From NCBI GenBank assembly GCA_005217565.1, contig SJCO01000025.1:3059-50712 (forward strand): a stretch of DNA of 47,654 bases, written 5' to 3'. The notes below the pieces were generated by a model. That model made no database searches and was not told where the DNA came from. It was given only the letters and a program-made list of their open reading frames with translations. Source of the DNA: Puteibacter caeruleilacunae (GTDB lineage: Bacteria; Bacteroidota; Bacteroidia; Bacteroidales; Prolixibacteraceae). The position numbers were made by a program, and so were the translations under genes. Shown here in pieces: positions 1 through 7,663 of the stretch; the first letter of the stretch is position 1, and each line of letters starts with the position of its first letter.

Positions 1-1266
1 CCCGATAAAAAAGAAGAAGCCTATGTAGTTTTGAAAAATGCATCGATTATTGATGCAATAGGTGATGCTCCCAAAACAGGATCGATATTGCTGCAGGGTG
101 AAAAGATTATGGCTATTGACTATACAGGAAGTAAGCCTATTCCTGCTGATGCTACCACCTACGATTTAACGGGTAAGTTTATCATTCCTGGCATTATCGA
201 TGGTCATGTGCACATTACGCATGGAACAGAACAACAAGCCAAGGAACATCTACTGACAGCCTTACAAAACGGAGTAACAGGCGTCAGGGATATGGGTGGA
301 GATGGTCGCGTTTTAACCCTACTAAAAAAGAACACGCAGATTGGTGAAGATTTAGGTCCTGACATTTTCTTTGGAACAATCATCGCCGGCCCAAGATTTT
401 TTGAAACAGATAAACGCCCACAATCAGTCGCTTTAGGTGCTACGGCTGGAGAAGTACCATGGCAAAGAGCTATTACAAAGAAGTCTGACTTCAAACAAGT
501 TATTGCCGAAATAAAAGGGCTTGGTGCAACAGCTATTAAATGCTATGCTAATCTTGATGCTAAAGTGTTAGAATTAGTGTCAGATGAAGCAAAAAAACAA
601 GGTTTAAAAGTATGGGGGCATGCTACCACTTATCCCGCTGGTCCTTCTGAAGTAGTCGGTGCAGGTGTTGAAGTTGTTTCGCATGCCGACTTACTAGAAA
701 AAGAGCTATATGAAGAATTGATCGCTTTCAATAACTTTAAATCAAGAGAAGAGATAGCTGCATACAAGAAGAAAAATAGCGCAATAGTATGGGATGAGAA
801 CACCAACGAGATGCGCGATCTATTTAATCTGATGAAACGTAAAAACTGTATAATAGATGCTACGCTATTTATTTATGCCAAAAATTTAGGTAAAGCAAAT
901 TCAGATTCAACAAGACTAAAAGATGCGTGCAAAGTAGTTAGAATAGCACACGAGAATGGTGTTAAAATTCTTGCTGGCACTGATTGCCTGATTGATCATA
1001 AAAGTCACAAAATCAATATCCATAAAGAAATGGAATACCTAACATTAGCAGGTCTATCGAATATGGAGGTGATAAAAGCAGCCACTATCAATAATGCAGA
1101 AGCTGTTGGTGAAGAAAAGAATGTTGGTACCATTGAACCTAACAAATTAGCAAATCTGGTCATTCTAAATTCTAATCCTCTTGAGGATATCAAAAACACC
1201 AAGGACATAAAAATGGTAATCAAACGAGGGAAGGTTATTGATCCATCTACCCTCGCCTCTCACTAA
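1..1266 (+). CDS. Amidohydrolase-superfamily metal-dependent hydrolase, 5' end outside window
   Basis: The reading frame is open back to base 1 (codons for PDKKEEAYVV precede a TTG at 31), so the gene starts upstream and only its C-terminal 421 residues are seen. The GHVH metal motif is at 202-213, followed by a candidate carboxylated lysine in AIKCYA (538-540), histidines in WGHAT (619-621) and VSHAD (682-684), and the catalytic-type aspartate in AGTD (982-984). This set fits the imidazolonepropionase/prolidase-like amidohydrolases, which hydrolyse cyclic amides or dipeptides. The C-terminal stretch on taking root in a GTIEPNKLANLVIL-type beta-sandwich is also typical. The substrate cannot be read from sequence. 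A signal peptide cannot be judged because the start is missing. A strong hairpin follows 14 bases after the stop. Confidence 0.88.
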   Translation, partial: PDKKEEAYVVLKNASIIDAIGDAPKTGSILLQGEKIMAIDYTGSKPIPADATTYDLTGKFIIPGIIDGHVHITHGTEQQAKEHLLTALQNGVTGVRDMGGDGRVLTLLKKNTQIGEDLGPDIFFGTIIAGPRFFETDKRPQSVALGATAGEVPWQRAITKKSDFKQVIAEIKGLGATAIKCYANLDAKVLELVSDEAKKQGLKVWGHATTYPAGPSEVVGAGVEVVSHADLLEKELYEELIAFNNFKSREEIAAYKKKNSAIVWDENTNEMRDLFNLMKRKNCIIDATLFIYAKNLGKANSDSTRLKDACKVVRIAHENGVKILAGTDCLIDHKSHKINIHKEMEYLTLAGLSNMEVIKAATINNAEAVGEEKNVGTIEPNKLANLVILNSNPLEDIKNTKDIKMVIKRGKVIDPSTLASH

Positions 1267-1280
1267 TCCCATTTAAGAAA

Positions 1281-1308
1281 GATGGCATTCCTTTCGAGGA
1301 ATGTCATC
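1281..1308 (+). terminator. Rho-independent-type terminator after amidohydrolase
   Basis: A 12-bp stem (1281-1292 with 1297-1308, one G-U pair) closes a TTCG tetraloop. It sits between the amidohydrolase stop and the 3' end of the opposing small HTH gene, so it may serve both. The downstream T-tract is weak. Confidence 0.65.
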
Positions 1309-1320
1309 TGATTAATTCAT

Positions 1321-1533
1321 TTACTTCACAAAATAGTATGTTTTTCTACACTTACTGAATGCGATTTGATATCCCTCACAGCGAAGATCATATAAGTAGT
1401 TAAATAAACATCGCCGCGAGACACCTAACTTGACACATAGACATTCTGAAGGGCCGGTTTTTTCATGTTTTATTAGTTCTTTCAGGAATTCAATTCGATT
1501 GCAATATTCTCTATACGACATTTGATTATACAT
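1321..1533 (-). CDS. Small 70-aa helix-turn-helix protein
   Basis: Encodes 70 residues with the layout of the small HTH_11-like proteins common in Bacteroidota. An N-terminal helix (about 8-24) is followed by a helix-turn-helix centred on VSRRCLFNYLYDLRCEGY (about 38-55), ending in a short beta-hairpin wing (KTYYFVK). An internal ATG at codon 5 (1519-1521) is an alternative start. The protein has six cysteines (11, 31, 33, 42, 52, 62), unusually many for a 70-residue cytosolic protein. The role is unknown; DNA binding is inferred from the fold pattern only. It stands alone between the amidohydrolase and PUL 1 and is convergent with the amidohydrolase. Confidence 0.65.
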   Translation of the reverse strand: MYNQMSYREYCNRIEFLKELIKHEKTGPSECLCVKLGVSRRCLFNYLYDLRCEGYQIAFSKCRKTYYFVK

Positions 1534-1668
1534 TTAGGGTTATTTTCACAGAAACACTTCATTCATTTAATTCAGCTCAATATACTCTACTCCCAGGAGA
1601 CCGATCAAACGAAAAAAGATTACAGGCCAAGCATACTAAACAACACAGATAAAAATTACATCCCAAAA

Positions 1669-1697
1669 ATCCACCCTAACACTTGGCCAGGGTGGAT
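1669..1697 (-). terminator. Terminator of the PUL 1 operon (after GH29)
   Basis: A perfect 9-bp stem (1669-1677 with 1689-1697) with an 11-base loop. Read on the - strand it is followed by TTTTT, giving a classical intrinsic terminator about 160 bases past the GH29 stop. The stem sequence ATCCACCCT recurs in the hairpin at 17254-17282. The rest of the 1534-1856 gap shows no convincing gene. Confidence 0.7.
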
Positions 1698-1774
1698 AAT
1701 CTTTCTGGTAATTTCTCAAGTTGGCTGATTTGAGATAAATAGCACCTTTATGAGAACATTAATTCTAGTTTGAC

Positions 1775-1800
1775 ATTGATCAAAGACAAGGATGATCAAT
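1775..1800. repeat. 8-bp inverted repeat in the 1534-1856 intergenic gap
   Basis: ATTGATCA (1775-1782) and TGATCAAT (1793-1800) form a perfect inverted repeat with a 10-base spacer, just past the 3' end of the GH29 gene. It could be a weak mRNA-end hairpin or a protein site. No tail or promoter supports either role. Confidence 0.35.
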
Positions 1801-1856
1801 AATAATATCTATTTCACAGTCTTAATCAATCCTCGTAAAGAGCTGAATAATTATAC

Positions 1857-3413
1857 CTACTTTGGGGTGTCAAGTATCAGTTCCAACACATTGTAATGCA
1901 ACGATGGTAGTTTTTCAGGCCATGTAACCATCATTTTATCATTGTCCTGCTTCCAGCTTATATCCTCATTACTACCCAACAAGCGACACTTGGCAATAGC
2001 TAAATTTCCTTTTGAAAAATCAGTCAGTGCGATATTGGTATTTGGTACTGCATCTGGAACAAACACATATACCTTATTATCATTTCGCGTATATCGTATT
2101 TTTCCACATCCGAAAGTAGTATATGGTTTTGAATCATAAATGGCTTTTCCATTGATGTCCATCCAGTCACCAATCTCTTTCAATGTTTCAACAGCCAATG
2201 GATCGTGCTTACCACGAGGAGACATAGGAATATTCATCAACAACACCCCATTTTTAGAAACCACATCAATCAATAATCCAAGTGCTTGTTTAGTACGCTT
2301 CTTTTTATACTGACCTTTACTATAATGCCATCCACCTAAACCATAACCACGCTCCCAAATATGTGGCATGATTTTATCTGGTGTGCCATGCTCATAATCG
2401 TGAACCAATCCTGTTCTAAACTCTTCGGGTACACTTTTAATCGTTGTTACAGCCTCCAGTTGACCACCGTGTCTCTTCATATTGGTATTATAAAAGTGCG
2501 CAATAGCTGTTTTTCCCATATTCTTAAAAGGAGTCTCACGTAATGAACGCTCTGCATTTGAAGGGATAGTATCAGCAAAGCGTACAAACTGACGCCAAAC
2601 TCCATTATAATGAGAATCCCAATAAAGATAATCCAACTCATATTTACTAACCACATCTTTAAAACGATTGTAAAACTTCAACATAAACTCCTCAGTTGGT
2701 GGCGCTCCATTCGTTCCAGGTTCATGCGGAGGACCATAAAGTTCATAAGGATCGTAACCTTCCCACCATTTACCTTTGCCAGTTTTTTTTGAGGCAGAAA
2801 CAACATCATAGGGAATACCTTTATACACACCCACTGTATCAGTTTTGCGACCAGAATCAAACCATCCCCAAGTATTAATAGCATGCAGCGAAGTTCCAAA
2901 ACGCAATCCATACTTATCGGCTGCTTTCTTCCATTCGCCCAACACATCACGCTTTGGACCAATATTCTTACTATTCCACTCTTGATATTTACTATCCCAC
3001 ATATCAAAGTTACAATGATGGTTACCCATACCTACAAAAAACCGGGCTCCTGCCCTTTTATACAGAGCCATCATTGCATCAGGATTCCAATCTTCCAGCC
3101 TCCATTCGTTACACATATCCTTATATCCTGATTCACTGGGATGACCAAACCGATCTAAATGATGTTTATACTGCCTGTGTCCCTCGTTATATAAATTCCG
3201 TGCATACCAATCGCCAGCTTCTGCTTCATCCTGAGGACTGGCATGTACCCATATTCCAAATTTGCCCTTACTATACCACTCCGGCACGTTATATTGTGTC
3301 GTAAAAGATTCCCAGGTAGGCTCAAATGATCCATGCTCATAAGTAAGCTTATCGTCAGATTGTGTGCATTGCAGCAATGTTAATGCAACAAAGAATAAAA
3401 ATATCTCTTTCAT
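1857..3413 (-). CDS. GH29 alpha-L-fucosidase-type lipoprotein
   Basis: A 518-aa glycoside hydrolase of family 29. The N-terminus is a lipoprotein signal (hydrophobic run, then LLQC with Cys16 as the likely lipidated residue), so it is placed in a membrane, probably the outer one. The first half carries typical GH29 blocks: KFGIWVHASPQ, then WNPDAMMALYKRAGARFFVGMGNHHCNFDMWDS as a (beta/alpha)8-barrel strand-helix region. The family nucleophile is the Asp in YWDSHYN (D266, bases 2616-2618). Family members remove terminal alpha-fucose by a retaining mechanism; linkage specificity is not visible. It is the last gene of the PUL 1 operon, 153 bases after GH92, and is followed by an intrinsic terminator. 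The GH92 partner suggests a mannose- and fucose-containing glycan such as an N-glycan or mannan, which is inference. Confidence 0.9.
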   Translation of the reverse strand: MKEIFLFFVALTLLQCTQSDDKLTYEHGSFEPTWESFTTQYNVPEWYSKGKFGIWVHASPQDEAEAGDWYARNLYNEGHRQYKHHLDRFGHPSESGYKDMCNEWRLEDWNPDAMMALYKRAGARFFVGMGNHHCNFDMWDSKYQEWNSKNIGPKRDVLGEWKKAADKYGLRFGTSLHAINTWGWFDSGRKTDTVGVYKGIPYDVVSASKKTGKGKWWEGYDPYELYGPPHEPGTNGAPPTEEFMLKFYNRFKDVVSKYELDYLYWDSHYNGVWRQFVRFADTIPSNAERSLRETPFKNMGKTAIAHFYNTNMKRHGGQLEAVTTIKSVPEEFRTGLVHDYEHGTPDKIMPHIWERGYGLGGWHYSKGQYKKKRTKQALGLLIDVVSKNGVLLMNIPMSPRGKHDPLAVETLKEIGDWMDINGKAIYDSKPYTTFGCGKIRYTRNDNKVYVFVPDAVPNTNIALTDFSKGNLAIAKCRLLGSNEDISWKQDNDKMMVTWPEKLPSLHYNVLELILDTPK

Positions 3414-3566
3414 ATTAATTGTATATTTTCTAATTCCTGATCATGGCAAAGTCATTTTTCTTATGCTCCATATTTAGTCCTCTAGGCTGTGCACACTCAT
3501 GACACTAATAATTAAATAAACACCTTCGGGAAATGGCAGCATTAACAACTTCCTTCGAAATCAATC

Positions 3567-5609
3567 TTAATTCAAATCTTCACAAGTTTTCACAACCAAC
3601 GTTCCTCCATTATATATATCGGAATAATCAATGGATAAATTATTCAGTTTTTTCCCATTCAGAACCAATTCGGTTATTTTAGCATTTTCCGAACGAGGTC
3701 CTTCAACCTTCATGGTGAAAGTCTTTCCATGAGGAAGCTTGATTGTACATGATTTATATAATGGAATGGTTACCCAAAAGTAAGACTCTCCCGGACAGGT
3801 TTGATAGAGCCCAAGTGATGCTAATAAGTACCATCCACTCATAGTTCCTGCATCATCATCCATTTGGGTAATATACCCCTGAGGTGTTGTCTGGAAAATC
3901 TTTCGGAACTCAGGCTCCTTTCTTTTAAAGTGTGTTCCATACCAGTTATTGAGTTCTCCAGTCAATAATTTCTGTACCAACTGCTGTGATTTCCAAGGCG
4001 AATTAGTATAATTATAAAGGAAAGGTACCTGAATATCTGGCTGATTGCCCACATTGAATAGTTCTTTTTCAAAGAATTCATCTAATTGTTTTTCAAAGAC
4101 TTCCTTGCCGCCAAGCATTGTCTGAATGCCTTCAATATCGAAAGGAACAAACCATCGATATTGCCAAAGTGTACCTTCATAAATACCACGAGCATGCATC
4201 TTATCAGCATCATCTTCTAATTTCATGAATACCTTGTTCCAGGTTTCTCTATAATTCATCGCAATATCCATGTAATGCTTGTAATCCTCTTCATGGCCAA
4301 GCACCTTTGCAATCTGAGCAAAGGCCCAGCTATCGTACGATGATTCAAGAATATGGCCAGGAGAATGCCATTCCAACTGGTTATCTATCTCATTTTTAAT
4401 AGAGTAATAAATTTCATTAAGATCAAAATCAAGTAATCCCTTTCTCAATCCATCCAATAGCAAGACAACCGTATGCTCTGTCCTAATTGTCGGATATGGC
4501 TCTGTTTGGGTTGCCCATGGTTGCTTCCCTTGCTGATAAAGCGTACACATACTGGCTAGTATATTTGTATATTGCTCTGGATAAAGCACACTTAAAAGGG
4601 GATGCTTTGAACGGAAAGTATCCCATACTGACCAACCAAAATAGTGATCTTCCCCATTAGGAAGTTGATATATTTTCTCATCACTTCCCCTGTATTGTCC
4701 ATTGAAATCTTGAACTACAAATGGAGACTGCGCAACATGATAAAGATGTGTATAAAAAAGTTGCTTTTGCTCAATATCATCGGTTTCAATATCTACAACA
4801 TCAACTAACTCAGCCCACGCTTTAAATGCAGCTTTTCTTGAAGCATTAAATTCTGGCTGTTCTTTAATTAGTGTCTGATAAGCATTTTCAGAACTTACTG
4901 TAGATACAGACACGTAGGTATCAATTATTGACTTTTCCTCATGCTGAAATTCAGCAAATACTTTATTCCCTTTTTTAACAAGCATCAAATCTCCATCAAC
5001 TTTGATGGCAAAATAGAACTTGTATTTCCCCTTATCGCAAACATTAGTACACTTTACATCTCCCAAAATGATATTATCCTTAATCGTGAAGTCTACATTA
5101 AGGGTTTTCATGAATGATGAGGCTAAATCAATCAGAATTCCTTGTTTTACATTTGCGGGAAAATGATAACGATGTATAGCTATTTGACGGGTAGCTGTTA
5201 GTTCTGCCTTGATTCCATTTTCCAACTGCACGGAATAATATCCAGGCACTGCTATTTCGGTAGATTTATCGATCTTAAATGATCCAGGTTTATCAATATT
5301 TATCGGATCAACAAAGGGGATTATCCGTAAATTTCCACCTGTCCCTTTACATCCAACACCACTAAAACGAGTATTGGAGAATCCGAATATTTTATCACTT
5401 TCAAAGTTGTAACCAGAATGATTAATCGGATCACTATCAGGACATGGCTTTACCATCCCAAAGGGAACTGCTGCCGCAACATCAGTCTGCCCATGATCTC
5501 CACCTGTACAAATAAACGGATTGATATGATATGCATTTGACTTTTCCTTTTGTGCATTGCATGCACAAAAAGCACATAATACCAATAAAAATATACTTAC
5601 TAACTTCAT
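3567..5609 (-). CDS. GH92 alpha-mannosidase-type lipoprotein
   Basis: Glycoside hydrolase family 92: calcium-dependent, inverting exo-alpha-mannosidases. I start it at the ATG at 5607-5609, which gives a clean lipoprotein signal (FLLVLCAFCAC, Cys17 likely lipidated). The frame is open to an ATG at 5657, but that would add 16 polar residues before the signal. Family landmarks are the N-terminal block GFSNTRFSGVGC, the WDTFR motif, and the DDDAGTMSGW block (D584-D586), which holds the catalytic acidic residues of GH92. At about 680 aa it is slightly short for the family (usually about 740). It follows the DUF4998 gene after a strong hairpin with no obvious promoter of its own, so it is probably expressed by read-through. 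It precedes the GH29 gene in the same orientation. Confidence 0.93.
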   Translation of the reverse strand: MKLVSIFLLVLCAFCACNAQKEKSNAYHINPFICTGGDHGQTDVAAAVPFGMVKPCPDSDPINHSGYNFESDKIFGFSNTRFSGVGCKGTGGNLRIIPFVDPINIDKPGSFKIDKSTEIAVPGYYSVQLENGIKAELTATRQIAIHRYHFPANVKQGILIDLASSFMKTLNVDFTIKDNIILGDVKCTNVCDKGKYKFYFAIKVDGDLMLVKKGNKVFAEFQHEEKSIIDTYVSVSTVSSENAYQTLIKEQPEFNASRKAAFKAWAELVDVVDIETDDIEQKQLFYTHLYHVAQSPFVVQDFNGQYRGSDEKIYQLPNGEDHYFGWSVWDTFRSKHPLLSVLYPEQYTNILASMCTLYQQGKQPWATQTEPYPTIRTEHTVVLLLDGLRKGLLDFDLNEIYYSIKNEIDNQLEWHSPGHILESSYDSWAFAQIAKVLGHEEDYKHYMDIAMNYRETWNKVFMKLEDDADKMHARGIYEGTLWQYRWFVPFDIEGIQTMLGGKEVFEKQLDEFFEKELFNVGNQPDIQVPFLYNYTNSPWKSQQLVQKLLTGELNNWYGTHFKRKEPEFRKIFQTTPQGYITQMDDDAGTMSGWYLLASLGLYQTCPGESYFWVTIPLYKSCTIKLPHGKTFTMKVEGPRSENAKITELVLNGKKLNNLSIDYSDIYNGGTLVVKTCEDLN
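5548..5570. repeat. 10-bp inverted repeat within the GH92 signal-peptide codons
   Basis: TTTTGTGCAT (5548-5557) and ATGCACAAAA (5561-5570) are perfect inverted repeats with a 3-base spacer. They lie about 40-60 bases inside the GH92 reading frame and could fold in the mRNA near the start of translation. Confidence 0.4.
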
Positions 5610-5668
5610 CTCTTCTCTTTTATTTATCACCCCTTTAATACTTCCGCTATTAGACAATAGAAAACTAA

Positions 5669-5698
5669 AATAACTGCAGGAAAAATCCTGCAGTTATT
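5669..5698 (-). terminator. Hairpin between DUF4998 and GH92 (attenuator-like)
   Basis: A perfect 13-bp stem (5669-5681 with 5686-5698) with a 4-base loop, 15 bases past the DUF4998 stop. On the - strand the stem runs into TTATTTTAGTTTT, a plausible terminator tail. Because GH92 and GH29 follow in the same direction with no evident promoter, it probably reduces rather than ends transcription. PUL 2 has a hairpin at the equivalent place. Confidence 0.75.
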
Positions 5699-5713
5699 AA
5701 CATCATTAAAACA

Positions 5714-6391
5714 CTAAAAAGATAAAACAATCTCATCGGCATAAAACAAATCAACTGCAAGCTCATTTGGTTTATAAACTGTTCTATAAGAAACCGGTTT
5801 ATCTTTGTTTACATTTTCAAGAATTGACTCTTCGAACGGAGTTTCCTGCTTATAGGTTATCTTTTCTCCATTAAGATCAGTATACATTATTTCAATAGCA
5901 TATTCACCATGAGTATCCCCCCAACCTATTTCTAATTCATTTTCATTAAACTCTTTTGATTTAATAAAACGATTGGATAATCTAGATTCATATATCTCAC
6001 CATAGATCGACGAAATGAATTCTGCAGGAAGTGATCTTAGTTCTTTCTCACCTATTGATACTACCTCAAATGTTTGTATTCCTTCATCAAGCTCATCGAT
6101 AATTACAGCTAAAGATTCTTCGTCTGCACCTGGAATTGAGGTATCAATACTATCCTCTCCAAAATTGTAAAAGATTCGATATCCCTCAACTCTTTTATCA
6201 ATATTAGGCAAAATTTCAAACTGCACACGGTTACGCCCTGACCTTACCCTTGCGCTATCTACTTTATGCAAATAAACAGTTGGCTCACTATCAATAAATT
6301 GCTCGTAGTTATCGTCCATCTCTGAACAACTTGTTATCATCACAATTAGAGCAGCAATAACACTAAATATATCTCCTTTATTTCTTAACAT
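5714..6391 (-). CDS. DUF4998-type surface lipoprotein (PUL 1)
   Basis: A 225-aa lipoprotein (signal ending MITSC, Cys22) of the DUF4998 type found downstream of SusC/SusD pairs. After the Cys the pattern SEMDDNYEQF is followed by VYLHKVDSARVRSGRNRVQFE, the recognisable start of the domain, which looks like two small beta-sandwich modules. Members are presumed surface glycan-binding or accessory proteins; direct function is not established. Its paralogue in PUL 2 (19975-20655) matches along its whole length, including the HKVDS and GRNRV core. It lies 58 bases after the DUF4959 gene and is the last gene before the operon hairpin. Confidence 0.8.
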   Translation of the reverse strand: MLRNKGDIFSVIAALIVMITSCSEMDDNYEQFIDSEPTVYLHKVDSARVRSGRNRVQFEILPNIDKRVEGYRIFYNFGEDSIDTSIPGADEESLAVIIDELDEGIQTFEVVSIGEKELRSLPAEFISSIYGEIYESRLSNRFIKSKEFNENELEIGWGDTHGEYAIEIMYTDLNGEKITYKQETPFEESILENVNKDKPVSYRTVYKPNELAVDLFYADEIVLSF

Positions 6392-6449
6392 CTTCTCTAA
6401 GTTTATAAATTCAATAATTGCTTATAATTAAGCCTAGACAATTGACATA

Positions 6450-7646
6450 CTATTCTCCCTCAACCTGTCCATAAAAATTTAACTCTGTCAAGGTATAGCC
6501 TACTGGATTATGTCCAAAATTGTCAATCAACCTCACTCTTATATATCTAAAAGCTCCTAAGCTTGCATCACACCTAAATATATAACCATCATAAGCAGCT
6601 TGTTTGTCTTCATCATTATTCTGACCTACGGGCAAACCACTACGCTTAGTAATCTGAGGCATATAATCAGGAGTAAGGTCTGTCCAATCATCCCAATCAG
6701 GACTAAGCTCATTGCTTCCATAAACTTCAAAAAATTCTGTTTCAGTGTTATTGTAAGACCAACTTTTGCTCCACCTATTGAAATAATGGAAGCGGCTAAT
6801 CACTGCTGAAACGCCTAAATCAAATGTAAATGAGTAATAAGGAGGAATCTGAACATTAGTCTTATATTCTACAGTCCAACGATCACCTCCATTTCTTGTT
6901 TTACCATCATCTAGTTTTTCAAATCCACCTACATCTCCAGGATAATCAGTCTCAAGGTTAGTCAACGTCCATAATTTTCCATCAAGTCTTTCTTCATATA
7001 GTGGAGTTATCGCAACATTTACGGAATCAGACAAATTGCTCCACTTATCTCTCACCTGAACTGAGAAAGCAGTCTCTTCTGGTTCATAACCTGTCAAAAG
7101 AAGCTCTCCTTTTACCTGTGTTGTTTGATGATAGTCAACAACATCCATCGTTCCTGTTGAATCTTCTGATGAAACGATAACTAATAATTCCTTCCTTTCT
7201 TCATTATCCCACTTTATCAATGCTCCACCGAAGTCTGAAAATACGTCCACACTCCGTCCAACAACTTTATAATATGGTTCTGAAGGATTAATCACAGTGT
7301 TCACCTCGGAACCTGCGACATTACTATTACTATAAACAACCAATGAAACTGGATACTCCTTAGCTTCAGGTAATCCTTCAATTAGCAAATGATTCTTTGA
7401 AACAGAAGAAATTACAGCCTTTTCTTCTCCGTTAACAGTATAAGTTCCTTTTACATATGCAATATCCCTATCATTAGATAAATCATAACTAATCGTCGCC
7501 TCTCCCGGTCCATTCTCTACGACCACATTGGCTACACTTCCAGGAACATGAGTTGAATTATATAATGCTTCATAAACTTTCTCTTCTCCACAGCCTAAAC
7601 ACAGCAAAAAAAAGACACTGCTATATATTAAATATTTTAACTTCAT
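6450..7646 (-). CDS. DUF4959/DUF5126/DUF5000 surface lipoprotein (PUL 1)
   Basis: A 398-aa lipoprotein (LCLGC, Cys19) with the three-domain build of proteins in the SusE-like position of many PULs. Residues about 25-125 form a fibronectin-like DUF4959 domain, about 125-225 a DUF5126-like domain (FGGALIKWDNEERKELL), and about 225-398 a DUF5000/F5-8C discoidin-like jelly roll (FTFDLGVSAVISRFHYFNRW ... FRYIRVRLIDNFG). The last domain type usually binds carbohydrate, so a surface glycan-binding role is likely but inferred. It starts 17 bases after susD and is in the same transcript. The PUL 2 paralogue (20702-21898) has the same length and domain order. Confidence 0.85.
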   Translation of the reverse strand: MKLKYLIYSSVFFLLCLGCGEEKVYEALYNSTHVPGSVANVVVENGPGEATISYDLSNDRDIAYVKGTYTVNGEEKAVISSVSKNHLLIEGLPEAKEYPVSLVVYSNSNVAGSEVNTVINPSEPYYKVVGRSVDVFSDFGGALIKWDNEERKELLVIVSSEDSTGTMDVVDYHQTTQVKGELLLTGYEPEETAFSVQVRDKWSNLSDSVNVAITPLYEERLDGKLWTLTNLETDYPGDVGGFEKLDDGKTRNGGDRWTVEYKTNVQIPPYYSFTFDLGVSAVISRFHYFNRWSKSWSYNNTETEFFEVYGSNELSPDWDDWTDLTPDYMPQITKRSGLPVGQNNDEDKQAAYDGYIFRCDASLGAFRYIRVRLIDNFGHNPVGYTLTELNFYGQVEGE

Positions 7647-7663
7647 TTCTATATTTTTTTAGA

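Noticed and set aside
1522-1728. 68-codon open frame on the + strand
   Set aside because: No recognisable motif; it overlaps the start of the small HTH gene and the PUL 1 terminator.
2678-3007. 109-codon open frame within the GH29 gene
   Set aside because: A shadow in another frame of a gene with clear family motifs.
5610-5657. N-terminal extension of GH92
   Set aside because: It would put 16 polar residues ahead of a good lipoprotein signal.
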